Shown here piece after piece: positions 62,358-64,000 of a stretch of DNA of 64,000 nt. The notes below the pieces were generated by a model. That model ran no database searches and had not been told where the DNA came from. It saw only the letters and a program-made list of their open reading frames with translations. The stretch's first letter is position 1. Each line of letters opens with the position of its first letter. The DNA lies in contig NZ_BCZE01000012.1 of NCBI RefSeq assembly GCF_001598555.1, positions 1-64,000 on the forward strand, in the 5' to 3' direction. A program made the translations under genes and the position numbers. The DNA is from Novosphingobium rosa NBRC 15208 (GTDB lineage: Bacteria; Pseudomonadota; Alphaproteobacteria; Sphingomonadales; Sphingomonadaceae).

Positions 62358-63094
62358 CCCCGCCGCAGCAGATAGATATCCATGATCCATCCGTGGCGCG
62401 CGCGTGCTTCCGCCCGCGCCGCCACGATCTGTTCGCCCACATCAGCCAGCGGGCCGGACAGCAGGATCTGGCTGCTCATGCCGACATAGGCGCCCCACCA
62501 GATCGAGACACCTTCCGGCGCGAGATGCCGGAACGAACATTCACCATCGAGCATCACCACCGCCGTATCGACCCCGGCAGGCCAGCCTTCCTCGCGCAGC
62601 CTGCGCCCGGTGGTGACGATAAAGGGCGCGCCCACCTCATTGAGGGTGATGCCATGGGCGGCGGTCAGCACATTGATCGACATCAGCCCCGGCACGACCT
62701 CGACCGCCACATCGGGCAGGCGCCGGGCAATACGCAGGGAACTGTCGTAAAGCGCCGGATCGCCCCAAACCAGCAAGGCCACCTGGCCATCGCTGACATG
62801 ATCGGCAATGGTCCGCTGCCAAACCCCGGCGATGGCATCATGCCAGTCATCGACACGGCGCAGATAATCGGGCGTGGCGGGATCGCGCACCGGCAGGTCG
62901 AATTCCGCGATCCGCGTGGCGGCGTTGGTCAACACCTCCTCGCAGATGGCGCGGCGCAGATCGGCCAGATCGGCCTTGTCGGCGCCCTTGCGGGGGATCA
63001 GGATCAGATCGGCGCGGTTGATCGCCTTCACCGCCGCCAGCGTCAGCTGATCGAGCCCACCCGTGCCGATGCCGATCAGAACCAGCTCGATCAT
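62315..63094 (-). CDS. cobF: Precorrin-6A synthase (deacetylating)
   Basis: A 259-residue SAM-dependent methyltransferase of aerobic B12 biosynthesis that methylates C1 of precorrin-5 with release of acetate. It has the corrin/tetrapyrrole methylase fold: LVLIGIGTGGLDQLTLAAVKAINRADLILIPRKG at the N-terminus, ALLVWGDPALYDSSLRIA, and VEVVPGLMSINVLTAAHG. MIELVLIGIG at 63094 is the natural start; its ATG overlaps the cobB stop (ATGA). It shows that this organism uses the oxygen-dependent corrin route. Convergent overlap with the cobalt transporter. Confidence 0.93.
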   Translation of the reverse strand: MIELVLIGIGTGGLDQLTLAAVKAINRADLILIPRKGADKADLADLRRAICEEVLTNAATRIAEFDLPVRDPATPDYLRRVDDWHDAIAGVWQRTIADHVSDGQVALLVWGDPALYDSSLRIARRLPDVAVEVVPGLMSINVLTAAHGITLNEVGAPFIVTTGRRLREEGWPAGVDTAVVMLDGECSFRHLAPEGVSIWWGAYVGMSSQILLSGPLADVGEQIVAARAEARARHGWIMDIYLLRRGQVSLTTSTSSSRL

Positions 63095-64000
63095 GCCGAA
63101 GCCTGCGCGATCATATGGAAGAAGCTGCCCGTCGCCAGCCCGCAACGCGACCCGGTTTCCGGCACCGCCGCGCCATTGGCGTCCTCCACATGCGCCAGCG
63201 GCTGATCGGGCTGGGTGAGGATGGTGGCGTAATGGAACTCATGCCCGCGCAGATGTGATCCCGCATCATAGCCGGGGATCGGCGCTTCCAGCCGGGCCAG
63301 ACGATAGCCCAGATGCATCTTGCGCCTGGCGAAGGAGGTCTCCAGCCCCAGCAGCCCCGCCATGCGATGCGCATTGCCCTGAGCGTCCACCAGCACCTGC
63401 CCCATCGCCATATAGCCGCCGCACTCGCCATGCACCGGGCGTGTCCGGGCGAAATGGTTCAGGCCGGCGCGAAAGCCCTCCGCTGCGGCCAGCGGTCCGG
63501 CATGGAGTTCAGGATAGCCGCCGGGCAGCCAGCAGGCATCGGCGCTGTCATCGGGCGCCTGATCGGCCACTGGCGAGAAAGGCAGGATGTCCGCGCCTGC
63601 CGCGCGCCAGCCTTCCAGCAGATGGGGATAGACGAAGGAAAAGGCTTCATCCCAAGCCAGCGCCACGCGCTGCCCCGGCGGCGGTACGGCGACGGGGCGC
63701 GCGGCGGCAAACCCGCCCGATGCCAAACGGCGCAGCCGGTCAAGATCAACATGGCTCGCCACGAAGCTGCCAAGAGACGATAAGGTTTCCGCCAGACCTT
63801 CATGTTCGCCAGCCTGCACCAGCCCCAGATGACGCTCGGGCAGAGTCAGATCGGAACGGCGGGGCAGGGCGCCCAACACCTCGATCCCCGCGCGGGCCAT
63901 GCCGTCCCGGATCAGCGCCTCATGCCGGGGGCTGGCCACCTTGTTGAGGATCACGCCTGCCAGACGCACATTCTGCGCCATCCGCGCGAAACCCAGAGCC
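63091..64000 (-). CDS. cobB: Cobyrinic/hydrogenobyrinic acid a,c-diamide synthase, C-terminal part (cut by window end)
   Basis: The C-terminal ~303 residues of a CobB/CbiA-type enzyme, which amidates the a and c side chains of the corrin ring using ATP and glutamine. The reading frame continues past 64000, so the N-terminal ATPase half with the P-loop lies outside the window. Visible parts are the end of the dethiobiotin synthetase-like domain (LAGVILNKVASPRHEALIRDGM) and the glutamine amidotransferase domain with nucleophile Cys in VHGECGGYMAMG and GLLGLETSFARRKMHLGYR. Context (cobF overlap, aerobic pathway) supports hydrogenobyrinate as substrate. Length and completeness cannot be judged. 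Confidence 0.92.
   Translation of the reverse strand, partial: ALGFARMAQNVRLAGVILNKVASPRHEALIRDGMARAGIEVLGALPRRSDLTLPERHLGLVQAGEHEGLAETLSSLGSFVASHVDLDRLRRLASGGFAAARPVAVPPPGQRVALAWDEAFSFVYPHLLEGWRAAGADILPFSPVADQAPDDSADACWLPGGYPELHAGPLAAAEGFRAGLNHFARTRPVHGECGGYMAMGQVLVDAQGNAHRMAGLLGLETSFARRKMHLGYRLARLEAPIPGYDAGSHLRGHEFHYATILTQPDQPLAHVEDANGAAVPETGSRCGLATGSFFHMIAQASA

Noticed and set aside
1..64000. tRNA or rRNA genes, CRISPR arrays, prophage or transposase genes
   Set aside because: All gaps over about 200 bp were read on both strands; no cloverleaf, spacer-repeat array or integrase/transposase motif was recognised.

Overview
The window is GC-rich, densely coded DNA from an alphaproteobacterium, most likely a sphingomonad (Novosphingobium/Sphingobium type). 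The pointers are the gene order rph / hrcA-grpE / dnaK-dnaJ / radA-cvpA-alr-phaR-proS, a PhaR-type regulator, a TonB receptor beside a catabolic enzyme, an alphaproteobacterial sigma-32 promoter before dnaK, and stress- and B12-related signals. This assignment comes from gene content only. I saw no rRNA, tRNA, CRISPR array, prophage or insertion sequence.

Layout. (1) 1-13060 is a housekeeping block: RNase PH, HrcA, GrpE, a glycine-zipper lipoprotein, a PCuAC copper chaperone, DnaK, DnaJ, RadA, CvpA, an IscU/SufU-like protein, alanine racemase, PhaR and an archaeal/eukaryotic-type prolyl-tRNA synthetase. (2) 13099-23208 looks like a quinate/shikimate (hydroaromatic acid) uptake and oxidation module: a QsuD-like dehydrogenase, a TonB receptor, an MFS transporter, a monohaem cytochrome c, a TetR regulator, a DUF4168 protein and a membrane PQQ dehydrogenase. 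Three of its promoters share a 13-bp element, ACTRGWTMGTTCA, which is probably the TetR operator. (3) 23217-34501 is a secreted detoxification/stress cluster: a giant winged-helix/ATPase regulator, a DipZ-like thioredoxin, three alpha/beta hydrolases, an Ohr/OsmC protein, cytochrome P460, an aldehyde dehydrogenase and a LysR regulator. The divergent promoter between the thioredoxin and epoxide hydrolase genes carries a large nested dyad with four GTTAG sites. (4) 34528-44295 holds an FKBP isomerase, a TRIC-type channel, a Na+/H+ antiporter with an MscS channel, and two c-di-GMP enzymes. (5) 44671-52440 holds a B12-dependent class II ribonucleotide reductase with tandem NrdR-like boxes, a GntR regulator, and a pair of type-B carboxylesterases. 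(6) 52818-59276 is a four-gene, stop/start-overlapping signalling operon (CHASE3-GAF hybrid kinase, CheR, CheB, second hybrid kinase). (7) 59273-64000 has an RMD1-family protein, a NUDIX hydrolase, and a cobalamin riboswitch ahead of a Ni/Co transporter, convergent with cobF and the cut-off cobB.

The most unusual non-coding signal is a family of three ~230-260 bp intergenic elements (2829-3060, 30088-30328, 44386-44643). They have homologous interiors, inverted GGGAGCGCGAGGG-type ends, and hairpin tips whose stem sequences change in a compensatory way between copies. They behave like a MITE/BIME-type structured repeat, and every copy sits at the 3' ends of genes.

Genes interact across the window in two clear ways. 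The riboswitch, Co transporter and corrin genes supply the cofactor that the class II ribonucleotide reductase needs. The heat-shock genes (hrcA, grpE, dnaK, dnaJ) form a complete Hsp70 machine, with an apparent transcription stop between dnaK and dnaJ.
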